DNA of 64,000 nucleotides from Thermoproteota archaeon (GTDB lineage Archaea; Thermoproteota; Thermoprotei_A; Sulfolobales; Ignisphaeraceae), in the NCBI GenBank assembly GCA_030550585.1, contig JAUQPB010000002.1, positions 325,184 through 389,183 on the forward strand. The letters run 5' to 3'. A program made the position numbers and the translations under genes. Position 1 is the first letter of the stretch; the number at the start of each line of letters is the position of its first letter. The notes beneath the pieces were generated by a model. That model was given only the letters and a program-made list of their open reading frames with translations, was not told the origin of the DNA and searched no databases. Shown piece by piece: positions 1 through 7,715 of this stretch.

Positions 1-1
1 T

Positions 2-757
2 TCTCTATCTATAGATTGTGGGGACTTCGTTGTTGTCTCTGGTCCTAGTGGTGGAGGTAAATCAACATTGTTGAAGGTTTTGCTTGGTATTAGAGATGCT
101 TTAGAAAATCTGCGTGTGGCAGGCGATGTCAGGGTTTTGGGTGTGGATGTTCTGAAGTATGGTTTTACTAAGCTTTTTGGAAGGGTTGGTGTTGTTCTTC
201 AAAATCCTGTTAACCAAGTCTTTTCGCTGACAGTTGAAGAGGAGGTGGCGTTTCCTTTAGAGAACGCTGGTTTGGATGTTAGCGAAATTCGTAGAAGAGT
301 TGACGAGGCTCTGAAGGTTATGGAGCTGGATAGTCTGAGGAATAGATTTGTTAACACGCTTTCGATGGGGCAGATCCAGAGGGTTGTACTAGCATCTGCA
401 ATAGCGTTGAGACCAGAGCTACTTATCCTCGATGAGCCATGTTCGTATCTTGACCCTGTGGCGAAGAAGAGGTTCTATGAGTATGTCTACAGCTATTGGA
501 GAGATAGGAAGGCGACTATAGTTGTTGTCGAGCACGATCTCGACTATGTGCTGGGCTTTGCAACAAAGCTTCTAATACTCAATAGAAAAGTAGTTGCCTA
601 TGGATCTCCTCTAAAGGTTTTGAGTGAGATGAATATAGGGGATTATGGAGTTAAAGAGCCTATCTACATCAAAATATCTAAACAGTTCAACAAAGTTGCC
701 AGAAATGTTGAGGAGTCTATCGAATACCTAAAGAGCGTTATATGCAGAAACGAATAG
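2..757 (+). CDS. ECF/cobalt-type ABC transporter ATP-binding protein, 5' end outside the window
   Basis: The reading frame is already open at base 2, so the start lies before the window. The visible part has Walker A (GPSGGGKST, about residues 14-22), a Q-loop region (VVLQNPVNQVFS), the ABC signature (LSMGQIQRV), Walker B with DEP (LLILDEPCSYLD) and the H-loop (VEHD). This is a cytoplasmic ATPase that powers an importer. The QNP(x)nQ region and the neighbouring EcfT, EcfA and S-component genes suggest an energy-coupling factor module. It converges with the EcfT gene on the other strand and their 3' ends overlap by 20 bases. It could be the second ATPase of the same ECF transporter or part of another one; its own partners would lie upstream. 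Confidence 0.88.
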   Translation, partial: SLSIDCGDFVVVSGPSGGGKSTLLKVLLGIRDALENLRVAGDVRVLGVDVLKYGFTKLFGRVGVVLQNPVNQVFSLTVEEEVAFPLENAGLDVSEIRRRVDEALKVMELDSLRNRFVNTLSMGQIQRVVLASAIALRPELLILDEPCSYLDPVAKKRFYEYVYSYWRDRKATIVVVEHDLDYVLGFATKLLILNRKVVAYGSPLKVLSEMNIGDYGVKEPIYIKISKQFNKVARNVEESIEYLKSVICRNE

Positions 758-1511
758 CTATAGCCAATCCAGCAAGACACAAAAGCACAGCAATTGCATC
801 TCTAAATCCAAAGACCTCCGAATACAAATAGCTTCTCTTGCTATTTAAACCAAAACCTTTTACCTCAAGCGCTATAGTAACCTCATCAACTCTATTCAAT
901 GCCGATATTATCAGCGGGACAAAAACTGCGAAAGAGCTTCTAAGTCTACTAAGAAAGTTTCTTCTGATGAAAAGCCCTCTCGTCTTCTGAATATGCAGTA
1001 TCTCAATCAGGTCGCTGGCTATCACCGATAGAAATCGAAGGGCTATAACAAATCCATGGCCATACTTGTATGGAATTCCAATACTGTTTAGAATACGTGC
1101 AATGGACTGGGGTTTCGTTGTTATGAAGAATATGTAGAAAGCTAGGGACATTATCAGTAGTCTGACTATGGCCGTAGCTACAGAGGCAGACAATCCTATT
1201 AGCGATGTCGTTGACGGGGATCTAAATATCGAGTAGATGTATGAGAATAGAATCATCGGCGATATGAAAATCATTAGGGAGGTGATTAGAGAGGCAACCC
1301 TCTTTACGCTAATCGATAATAATGCCATTGAAAGAAAGGTTGCTAGTGTAAGTAGCAACACAACTAGTTTGTTGCATAGAAAGGCTATGGCTATACCTGC
1401 AAACATCAGAACTGCTTTTGTCAAGGGGTGGAGCTTGCCCAGAAAGCTCTTTTCCGAATAGAACAGAAAAATTTGGGACAAATTCCTCAGGTAGATGCTT
1501 GTTAACGACAT
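738..1511 (-). CDS. ECF transporter transmembrane component (EcfT)
   Basis: A protein of 257 residues with several hydrophobic membrane segments and the two short coupling motifs of EcfT: one around KTRGL (about residue 178) and one around EVKGFG (about residue 218), which match the two Ala/Arg-Gly coupling helices that touch the ATPases. It is the membrane scaffold of an energy-coupling factor vitamin importer. It starts 10 bases before the end of the upstream EcfA gene, so the two are translationally coupled. Assignment rests on motif shape and on the operon with EcfA, pantoate kinase and an S component. Confidence 0.82.
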   Translation of the reverse strand: MSLTSIYLRNLSQIFLFYSEKSFLGKLHPLTKAVLMFAGIAIAFLCNKLVVLLLTLATFLSMALLSISVKRVASLITSLMIFISPMILFSYIYSIFRSPSTTSLIGLSASVATAIVRLLIMSLAFYIFFITTKPQSIARILNSIGIPYKYGHGFVIALRFLSVIASDLIEILHIQKTRGLFIRRNFLSRLRSSFAVFVPLIISALNRVDEVTIALEVKGFGLNSKRSYLYSEVFGFRDAIAVLLCLAGLAIAIRFCI

Positions 1512-2323
1512 AGAGTTTTCCTCAACCTGTCCAATTCGAGTAGCAGGTCATCCAAATCTGTGGCCCTGTCCCAGCGAATCCCTAGTCGTTGAGCAAGCTC
1601 CACCTCTGTTGGCATCACCAAATTGTTTTTAGTGAAAATACTTGGATTGTCTAAGACATCTTCTATAGAACCTCTAAAAACGATCCTGCCCTCGTTAAGG
1701 ATTAGCAGTTTAGCCTTTGGCAACATGGTGATTATATCGGTGTCGTGGGTCGCAATAACAATTGCTGTTTCCAGCAAATTATTTATCTTATTGATTATAT
1801 CTATAAATCTCTTCTTAAGGCCATAGTCGAGACCTGCTGTTGGTTCGTCCAATAAAAGGAGGGGAGGTTTGTGGATAAGAGCTGAGGCTAAGACAACCCT
1901 TCTTGCTTCTCCCTCACTCAAGCTAAATGGTGATCTATCTAGCAAGTCGATGATGTCCAGCTTTGTTGCTATATCCAAAACATTTTTAGTTATCGTGCTA
2001 TTGTCTATACCTAGGTTCCTAGCAACAAAGCTTATCTCGTCAAAAACTTTCGAGTTGAACATGTAGAGCCATGGGTTTTGATGCACATACCCAACAAGCC
2101 TCGCCAGATCTGCATCAGATAAACTGGTGATATCCCTGCCACATAGAGATGCATAGCCTCTAACAGGTTTTAGTATCCCCGCCAACACCTTCAAAAAAGT
2201 TGATTTGCCCGAGCCGTTAGGGCCTAGAACCAAGACAAGCTCTCTCTTTCGAATCTGCAGAGATATACCCTTCAAAACATATTCTTCTCCATATCTAAAC
2301 CATAGATCGTCAACGCGAGCCAC
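1502..2323 (-). CDS. ECF transporter ATP-binding protein (EcfA)
   Basis: ABC ATPase of about 273 residues with Walker A (GPNGSGKST), Q-loop (YVHQNP), signature (LSEGEARRV), Walker B (LLLLDEPTAGLD) and H-loop (THD). The frame is open further upstream to 2449, but those codons overlap the end of pantoate kinase and add no conserved sequence. The GTG at 2323 lies 16 bases after the pantoate kinase stop and puts the first ABC strand (VARVDDLWFRY) at the usual distance from the N-terminus, so I choose it; a GTG at 2371 is the alternative. A short C-terminal extension after the nucleotide-binding domain is typical of EcfA proteins. Confidence 0.85.
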   Translation of the reverse strand: MARVDDLWFRYGEEYVLKGISLQIRKRELVLVLGPNGSGKSTFLKVLAGILKPVRGYASLCGRDITSLSDADLARLVGYVHQNPWLYMFNSKVFDEISFVARNLGIDNSTITKNVLDIATKLDIIDLLDRSPFSLSEGEARRVVLASALIHKPPLLLLDEPTAGLDYGLKKRFIDIINKINNLLETAIVIATHDTDIITMLPKAKLLILNEGRIVFRGSIEDVLDNPSIFTKNNLVMPTEVELAQRLGIRWDRATDLDDLLLELDRLRKTLCR

Positions 2324-2339
2324 AGGATCGCAACTATCT

Positions 2340-3263
2340 TCAGAGCTCCTCGACTTGAACAGGGCTAACACCCGGTCTCCACCTATATACCCACACTGGA
2401 TCGGTTTTCTCGATAATTTCGAGGGCCTTGTCTGCAGCTCGATAATCAACTATTGTAAATAGGGCCTCCCCCACCATGTTCATAGAGGCGCCTATAACGC
2501 CATCAACATCTTGCAGAAGTTCTATAACCTGTCTGATTTTTGGTGTTAGAAACCCTGCTTCTACTGCGAATTGGTAGCAGTTTCTAATGAAGTTCTCTGG
2601 GGTTGGACTAGCCTCTATCCTTCTCAGAGTCTCTAAGCCAATTGCCCTAACCTTTTCTAGGTGATCAGAACTGGAAAGGATAGAGTTCTTGGGTATGGGT
2701 CTATAGAAAGCTGTTAAAGCGATTAGATTTGGTTCCATAGGTATGCACCTAACCTCTGCTATTCTAGGGCCACCAGGCTTAGAGACTAGAACAATTCCGT
2801 TGCAAGGCTTTAGAACCCCCACCACCGTTCCCAAACCAGACTTGCATATTATATCCGCCTCATGCGCTATCTCCGCAACATCGTCGAAGTCTATTGGCAT
2901 ATCCAATGCTTTGGCAAGTGCAAAGGCTATGGCAACAGCTGATCCACCGCTAGAACCGTATCCACCTCCTATTGGCACAGATATTCTCTGGTCTATGTAA
3001 ACCCTACCACCCCTTCTCCCGGCCATTGCAAAAATCCTTTCAGCTATGTATCTAGCTAGGCAACCATCTATGTAAGAGCCGTTGACCCTATTTACAACCA
3101 CAAGCCCATCACTATGGCTTAGATCCACAGACACCTCGGCAACTATTGCATTTGCTATTCCCAGCCCACCTCCGACAGCCCCTGTTTCTCTAAGATCAGA
3201 GGCTATATGTGGTGCAAAGAACCCTGATATACCTGCTGAAGCAGTTGACCTTACCCTCCTCAT
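2340..3263 (-). CDS. pantoate kinase (archaeal CoA pathway, GHMP family)
   Basis: A 307-residue GHMP kinase that resembles archaeal pantoate kinase (COG1829): an N-terminal AGISGFFAPH segment where the family has a (G)HITGFF-like motif, and an ATP-binding glycine-rich loop PIGGGYGSSGGSA. Pantoate kinase phosphorylates pantoate before beta-alanine is added, replacing bacterial pantothenate kinase. The ATG at 3263 follows GGTGAG and removes four residues from the longer GTG reading (3275), which overlaps the upstream stop as GTGA. The gene lies between the ECF S component and EcfA, so kinase and importer are made together, suggesting that the importer carries pantoate or another CoA precursor. 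That substrate is an inference. Confidence 0.85.
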   Translation of the reverse strand: MRRVRSTASAGISGFFAPHIASDLRETGAVGGGLGIANAIVAEVSVDLSHSDGLVVVNRVNGSYIDGCLARYIAERIFAMAGRRGGRVYIDQRISVPIGGGYGSSGGSAVAIAFALAKALDMPIDFDDVAEIAHEADIICKSGLGTVVGVLKPCNGIVLVSKPGGPRIAEVRCIPMEPNLIALTAFYRPIPKNSILSSSDHLEKVRAIGLETLRRIEASPTPENFIRNCYQFAVEAGFLTPKIRQVIELLQDVDGVIGASMNMVGEALFTIVDYRAADKALEIIEKTDPVWVYRWRPGVSPVQVEEL

Positions 3264-3271
3264 TAACACCC

Positions 3272-4021
3272 TCACCTATACCTCTTCAGCCACATCTCAA
3301 CAGCTCTTGCAATTGGTGGGGTAAGGTATATCATGAAGGGTATCTCTGTGTAGTAGGTCCATAGAAACCATATTAGGGCGGCTGCAAACGGAGCCTTGGT
3401 CTGGAACTCTGGAGGAACGCCCACAATATTAAGACTAGCTGCATAGGTGTAAGCCCATAGGCCAAAGCCTATGTAGAGAGAGCCTATCATCAATCCAAGG
3501 CTATAAGCTAGCGCCTCATTCGGGTATATATAGCCTCTCCTTCTAAACATGAGCATTACCATGGATATGGCTACACCAGCTCCTGAGACAATGGCAACCG
3601 ATATGAATACCAGGGCTGTTGTGAAATCGATGAATTTAATGGTGTATAGGTAGTAGAGAGCTGCTACAGGTATGAATTGGAGGATTATAGCTAGAATGCC
3701 CAAAGCTTTAGAATCCCTCCTAGCCTTCTTCGCAACAAGACCTAGAATGTAAAAGCCTAGAAAATTTGCTGGAACACCCACAGATAAGCTAACTAGCGCA
3801 TTTCCATGGACAACCATATCGCTTATAAAAATCCCTATAGCAGCCCCCAAACCGCCTACAACAGGGCCAAAAACTTCTGAAAAAACAGCAGGCACAAAAA
3901 CAGAAGGCCAAAACCTAACACCGCCAACAACTATAGCAAAAATGCCAAAAGTTGTTGCTATGCCAACTAAAGCATATAGAGCGGCATTAACTATTGCTAT
4001 CACAAAGTCTCTGACCTTCAT
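3272..4021 (-). CDS. ECF transporter substrate-binding (S) component
   Basis: An integral membrane protein of about 249 residues with six or so hydrophobic segments and the S-component pattern VRFWPSVFVPAVFSEVFGP followed by a glycine-rich stretch and an acidic residue (GIFISDMVVHG). S components bind a vitamin or metabolite and dock to the EcfA/EcfT module. The ATG at 4021 has AGAGGTGAG 11 bases upstream and lies about 50 bases after a TATA-like element, whereas the GTG at 4051 would fall before the expected transcription start; I therefore use 4021. It heads the operon S component - pantoate kinase - EcfA - EcfT. The substrate is unknown; pantoate is a reasonable guess from the neighbour. 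Confidence 0.8.
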   Translation of the reverse strand: MKVRDFVIAIVNAALYALVGIATTFGIFAIVVGGVRFWPSVFVPAVFSEVFGPVVGGLGAAIGIFISDMVVHGNALVSLSVGVPANFLGFYILGLVAKKARRDSKALGILAIILQFIPVAALYYLYTIKFIDFTTALVFISVAIVSGAGVAISMVMLMFRRRGYIYPNEALAYSLGLMIGSLYIGFGLWAYTYAASLNIVGVPPEFQTKAPFAAALIWFLWTYYTEIPFMIYLTPPIARAVEMWLKRYR

Positions 4022-4065
4022 ATAAGCAACACTCACCTCTATGTGATACACCTTAAGAAGAATGC

Positions 4066-4083
4066 AGTTTAAATATTTAAACT
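4066..4083 (-). promoter_or_regulatory. palindromic TATA-like promoter of the ECF/pantoate kinase operon
   Basis: The 18 bases AGTTTAAATATTTAAACT are a perfect palindrome and contain an A/T core suitable as a TATA box about 50 bases before the chosen start at 4021. Further TTTAAAT repeats follow up to about 4130. The palindrome could also be an operator; nothing shows which factor would bind. Confidence 0.45.
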
Positions 4084-4221
4084 CTTTTCTTAAATAAGTT
4101 TAAATAGTTTAAATAAACAAAAAGCGCTCTGTCTAAATAATCCAACTTGTGTGTCGCAGTTCCTCAACTAATGTTGTCGTTGTTTAATGAAAGTTTATTT
4201 CTTGTCTCTACATCTATCTCT

Positions 4222-4281
4222 TTTTGTGATGAGCCGTGGCACATCTGATTTGTGATGTGTTTGTCGCAGCCGTCTGACCTA
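4222..4281 (+). ncRNA. candidate C/D box sRNA
   Basis: C box GTGATGA at 4226-4232, a 12-base guide, D' box CTGA at 4245-4248, a 3-base spacer, C' box GTGATGT at 4252-4258, a 15-base guide, and D box CTGA at 4274-4277. The order and spacing fit archaeal 2'-O-methylation guide RNAs, which bind L7Ae, Nop5 and fibrillarin. The 3' end runs over the last codons of the amidohydrolase gene on the other strand. The second guide is a little longer than usual. rRNA or tRNA targets could not be checked here. Confidence 0.6.
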
Positions 4282-5859
4282 CTGTTTTCTCCAGACAGGC
4301 TTTCCTCCAATGTATGTGGCTAGGACCTTTATGTTCTTCAACTCTCTCTCATCTGTTTTCAGAGGGTCTCTGTCAACGATTATGAAATCTGCTAGCTTTC
4401 CCGGCTCTAGAGTACCCAGATCCTCTTCTTCGAGTAGTATATATGCAGAGCCGTATGTGTAGTGGTGGAGGGCCTCTTCTACTGTTAGGCTCTGGCTCTC
4501 TGTATACCTATAGTGTTTAACGTTCTCGTATTTCCCCCTTGTAACTGCAGCGTATATTGTCTGCCACGGGTTTGCGGGCTCAACTGGGCTGTCCGTCCCA
4601 ATGCCTACAGGAATTCCTTTTTCAATCATTGTCTTGAATGGGTATAGCCACTTTATCCTCTCCTCACCCAACCTCTGCAAAGCCCACCAATCAGATATGA
4701 CAAAGTTTGGCTGAACAGACGCTGCAACCCCAAGCCTAGCCATTCTATCTATTTGATCTTCTCTAAGAACCGATGCATGCTCAATTCTATGTCTATACAT
4801 CCTCGCATTCGGAAGCTCCTGGTATATATCTAAGATTACATCTATTGCCCTGTCGCCAATGCCGTGAATGGCCAGCTGAAGACCAGACTCATGGATTTTT
4901 CTGGCAGCTGCTCTAAGATCTCTTGGATCTGTTGCTGGATAGCCGCTGGTTGAGGGGTCGTCTGAATAGGGTTTTGATAGCCATGCTGTTCTAGCACCTA
5001 GACTGCCATCTGCATAGAGCTTGACCCCAACTATTTTCAGGTACTCGTCTCCAAAACCACTCCTAAGCCCCACATCCCTTGCGACGTCTATGAAACTCCA
5101 AGACTTTCTAAAGTCTAGATAAACTCTAACCCTTATAGGCAGCTGCTTCTCCTTCCAAAGCTCTGTCAAAGCCTTTAAAACCTTTGGATCGCATCCAACG
5201 AAGCCAGCTGTTGTAACGCCTTGCGAGGCTAGGTGGTTTAAGGCTCTTAGAAGAATCTTTTTATAGTCTTCAACAGATATGGAATCCTCAATCTTCTCCC
5301 TAACAGTGTTGAGGGCATCCTCTCTAACAATACCTGTTGGAACACCCCTATCATCTCTAACAACATTGGGAGACTCAATCGTTGAAACGCTTGCGAGTTC
5401 CAAACCCCTTGAGTTGAGGACAGCAACATGCATGCAGATCCTGTAGAGTATAACCGGCCTATTGCTAACAACCTCGTCGAGATCCCATCTAGTTGGCCAC
5501 CTCCTCTCCTCGAAAAGCTCTTGATCCCATCCAAATCCAATAATCCATAGAGTGTCAACAGATTTTGAAAACTCTTTCAGCCTCTCCTTAAGCTCTCTAA
5601 TACTTTTAACGCCACGGAGATCGAGCATGCCAAGCTGAAGACCAAGCTCATCCAAGTGGATGTGAGAATCTATGAAGCCAGGCAGGACAGTTGCACCATT
5701 CAAATCGACAACATCTCCGCCAAGCAAACCAGCCACGCTTTTCGCAATGTCATTGCTACCGGCGTAGAGTATCCTACCCCACCCAACAACGATGGCCTCA
5801 ACCCTCTTAACGGGCTTGAAAGACAGGTAGATATTTCCATTGACAAATGCTGTAACCAG
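4279..5859 (-). CDS. amidohydrolase family protein (YtcJ-like), probable CTG start
   Basis: Metal-dependent amidohydrolase of the COG1574 (YtcJ-like) type: the first metal motif GFIDSHIHLDE, an internal HRIEHAS histidine region, GIGDRAID, and the terminal GTDSPVEP aspartate motif. It probably hydrolyses a C-N bond in the cytoplasm; the substrate is unknown. The first ATG/GTG/TTG in frame is the GTG at 5736, but the frame continues upstream for 41 codons that encode the expected N-terminal beta strands (AFVNGNIYLSFKP, then AIVVGWGRILYAG). An in-frame TGA ends this extension, leaving CTG at 5859 as the best start, five bases after GGTGAT. With it the protein has 526 residues, close to family length. 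An A/T-rich TATA candidate lies near 5932-5944. Confidence 0.78.
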   Translation of the reverse strand: MVTAFVNGNIYLSFKPVKRVEAIVVGWGRILYAGSNDIAKSVAGLLGGDVVDLNGATVLPGFIDSHIHLDELGLQLGMLDLRGVKSIRELKERLKEFSKSVDTLWIIGFGWDQELFEERRWPTRWDLDEVVSNRPVILYRICMHVAVLNSRGLELASVSTIESPNVVRDDRGVPTGIVREDALNTVREKIEDSISVEDYKKILLRALNHLASQGVTTAGFVGCDPKVLKALTELWKEKQLPIRVRVYLDFRKSWSFIDVARDVGLRSGFGDEYLKIVGVKLYADGSLGARTAWLSKPYSDDPSTSGYPATDPRDLRAAARKIHESGLQLAIHGIGDRAIDVILDIYQELPNARMYRHRIEHASVLREDQIDRMARLGVAASVQPNFVISDWWALQRLGEERIKWLYPFKTMIEKGIPVGIGTDSPVEPANPWQTIYAAVTRGKYENVKHYRYTESQSLTVEEALHHYTYGSAYILLEEEDLGTLEPGKLADFIIVDRDPLKTDERELKNIKVLATYIGGKPVWRKQ

Positions 5860-6029
5860 ATATCATCACCAAAGAAAAATATGTTGAGGAAACATTAAAA
5901 ACTTGTGCTACGCAAAGACCGCATCTCTAAACTTATTTAAATTTTAACTTCTTTGAACTTATATAGCGGCAATGCTTTAATTGACTCGCGTTTTATCTGT
6001 GCTGTAATGCGCTTGTGCTGGTGAATCCC

Positions 6030-6803
6030 ATGGTTATCTACCCTGTTAAGCATGTTTCGTGGAGCGAAGTTGCTGAATGGAGTTTGAGACTTGCAAGGAT
6101 TGTTGATGGTAGTGGGTTTAAGCCAGATGTTGTAGTCGCTGTTGGTAGAGGTGGTCTAGCAGTCTCTAGGATTCTAGCTGACGTTCTAGACGTTGACAAA
6201 ATCCTTTATTTGCCTATTAGATGGAGAGAAAAGTCTAGAAGACCTGGCGAAAACTATTTAGCTGAGCTAATAAGGTGCTTTGCAAAGGGCTCTGGCATAG
6301 AGCTTTGTATAGCCGATGTTGTTAAGGGCCTCAGCATAGAAACAGCATTCAACTTTGAAATTGATTTGAATGGGTCTAAAGCACTCGCAGTTGAAGAGAT
6401 ATCTGCCACAGGCCTGCACCTCGCAAAAGCTAGGGAGATTCTGATCAAAAAATGGAGAGCAGGAGATGTTAAGACAGCAACCCTAGTCTGGAAAACATCT
6501 ACATCGCAGCTAAAGCCCGACTATGTATTCATCGAGACTAGAAGCTTTGTGTGGTTCCAATTCCCATGGTCAAGAGCATCAGACTACAAACAGTTTGCTA
6601 AAGTCGCCATGGAGGAGGAGTGCAGAAGAGGAGGCAAATGCTCATGGAGCATAGAAGAAATTGGAGAACTCTTCAAAAAATGGTATGGATTCGACCCAGA
6701 CAAAAAATACTTAGAGATAGCTCTTGAGAAACTCACAAAAGAGGAGATACTAAATAGGGTAAATAAACAGAATGTAATAGTCTATGAGATAAGAATTCAG
6801 TAG
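6030..6803 (+). CDS. phosphoribosyltransferase family protein
   Basis: About 257 residues resembling archaeal Hpt1-like phosphoribosyltransferases (COG2236): an early VVAVGRGGLAVSRILADVL segment (the PPi loop region) and a PRPP-loop counterpart AVEEISATGLHL in mid-protein. The usual acidic pair of that loop is Asp-Asp; here it is Glu-Glu, so activity on PRPP is likely but not certain. The C-terminal third is specific to this protein. ATG at 6030 follows GGTGA by five bases and is preferred to the GTGs at 6015 and 6021. A TATA-like ACTTATATAG lies near 5957. The purine or nucleoside substrate is not evident. Confidence 0.75.
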   Translation: MVIYPVKHVSWSEVAEWSLRLARIVDGSGFKPDVVVAVGRGGLAVSRILADVLDVDKILYLPIRWREKSRRPGENYLAELIRCFAKGSGIELCIADVVKGLSIETAFNFEIDLNGSKALAVEEISATGLHLAKAREILIKKWRAGDVKTATLVWKTSTSQLKPDYVFIETRSFVWFQFPWSRASDYKQFAKVAMEEECRRGGKCSWSIEEIGELFKKWYGFDPDKKYLEIALEKLTKEEILNRVNKQNVIVYEIRIQ

Positions 6804-6870
6804 AAACTAAAGAGCAACGCTTATAACGCTTTTTAAAACACTAGAAAATTGGTGGGAGGATAAAAAGGTT

Positions 6871-7662
6871 ATGGAGAATAGAAGTACTAAGCAAGAGCTT
6901 CTCAAGCTTTTGAAGGAGGATGAGGAGTTTAGGTATGCTATAGCCGGCCTCCTAGGCTTTGGGGAGGTTTTGAAGAGGCTTGATAGGCATGAGGAGGAGT
7001 TGAAGAAGCTTAGAGAAGACTTCTTAATGTTTGTCAAAGAGCAGGAGAAGAGATGGGAGGAGAATAACAGGAGGTGGGAGGAGGCTTACAAGAGGTTCGA
7101 AGCTATTGAGAATGAGTTGAGGGCTCTTAGAGAGGATTTCAATAGGTTTGTTGAGTTGGAGGAGAGGAGGTGGGAGGAAACGTATAAGAGGTTCGAGGCT
7201 ATTGAGAAGACTTTACAGTTTCACGGGGAGAAGATTGCAGAGCTTGCTAAAATTGTTGGAGAGCTTAAGGTTGCTTTGGGATCTATTGGTAGGAGGCTGG
7301 GGAGAGACCTAGAGAAGACAATTCTATCCCTATACAAAGACGCCATCGAAAGATTTGGCATAGATGTTGAGAAAATTGAGAAGATCTCTTTCAGAGACTA
7401 CGATGGTAAGTACCTTCAGAAGGGGGCTAAACTAGAAATAGACATTTACATAAGTGATAAGGCAACGTATTTCATAGAGGTGAAGAGCTTTGCAGATGAA
7501 GATGATGTCGAATGGTTTAACACAAAATGCAGTATTTTCGCTAAGGAGAAAAACATTGAGAACTATAAAAAGCTTTTGATAGCTGTGAACATGCTACGTG
7601 AAGCTTTGGAGAGAGCCAAAGAACTTGGTATAGAAGTTGTCTACGGATCTATCATAGAATAG
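6871..7662 (+). CDS. coiled-coil DUF3782-like protein with PD-(D/E)XK nuclease-type C-terminus
   Basis: 263 residues. The first half is a charged coiled coil with an internal repeat of RWEExYKRFEAIE (two copies around residues 75-110). The C-terminal half contains a PD-(D/E)XK-like core: KLEIDIYI, then TYFIEVKSF, giving the acidic residue and E-x-K arrangement of that nuclease fold. This architecture matches DUF3782 proteins, which are common in thermophilic Crenarchaeota; their role is unknown, and DNA repair or defence has been supposed only from the fold. Bases 6911-7146 are about 93% identical to a second gene starting at 63564, while the rest differs. Confidence 0.75.
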   Translation: MENRSTKQELLKLLKEDEEFRYAIAGLLGFGEVLKRLDRHEEELKKLREDFLMFVKEQEKRWEENNRRWEEAYKRFEAIENELRALREDFNRFVELEERRWEETYKRFEAIEKTLQFHGEKIAELAKIVGELKVALGSIGRRLGRDLEKTILSLYKDAIERFGIDVEKIEKISFRDYDGKYLQKGAKLEIDIYISDKATYFIEVKSFADEDDVEWFNTKCSIFAKEKNIENYKKLLIAVNMLREALERAKELGIEVVYGSIIE

Positions 7663-7715
7663 CTAAAATCTATAGAAAGGCTGTAAAGAGGCCATCAATG
7701 GATATGTAGACAAAT

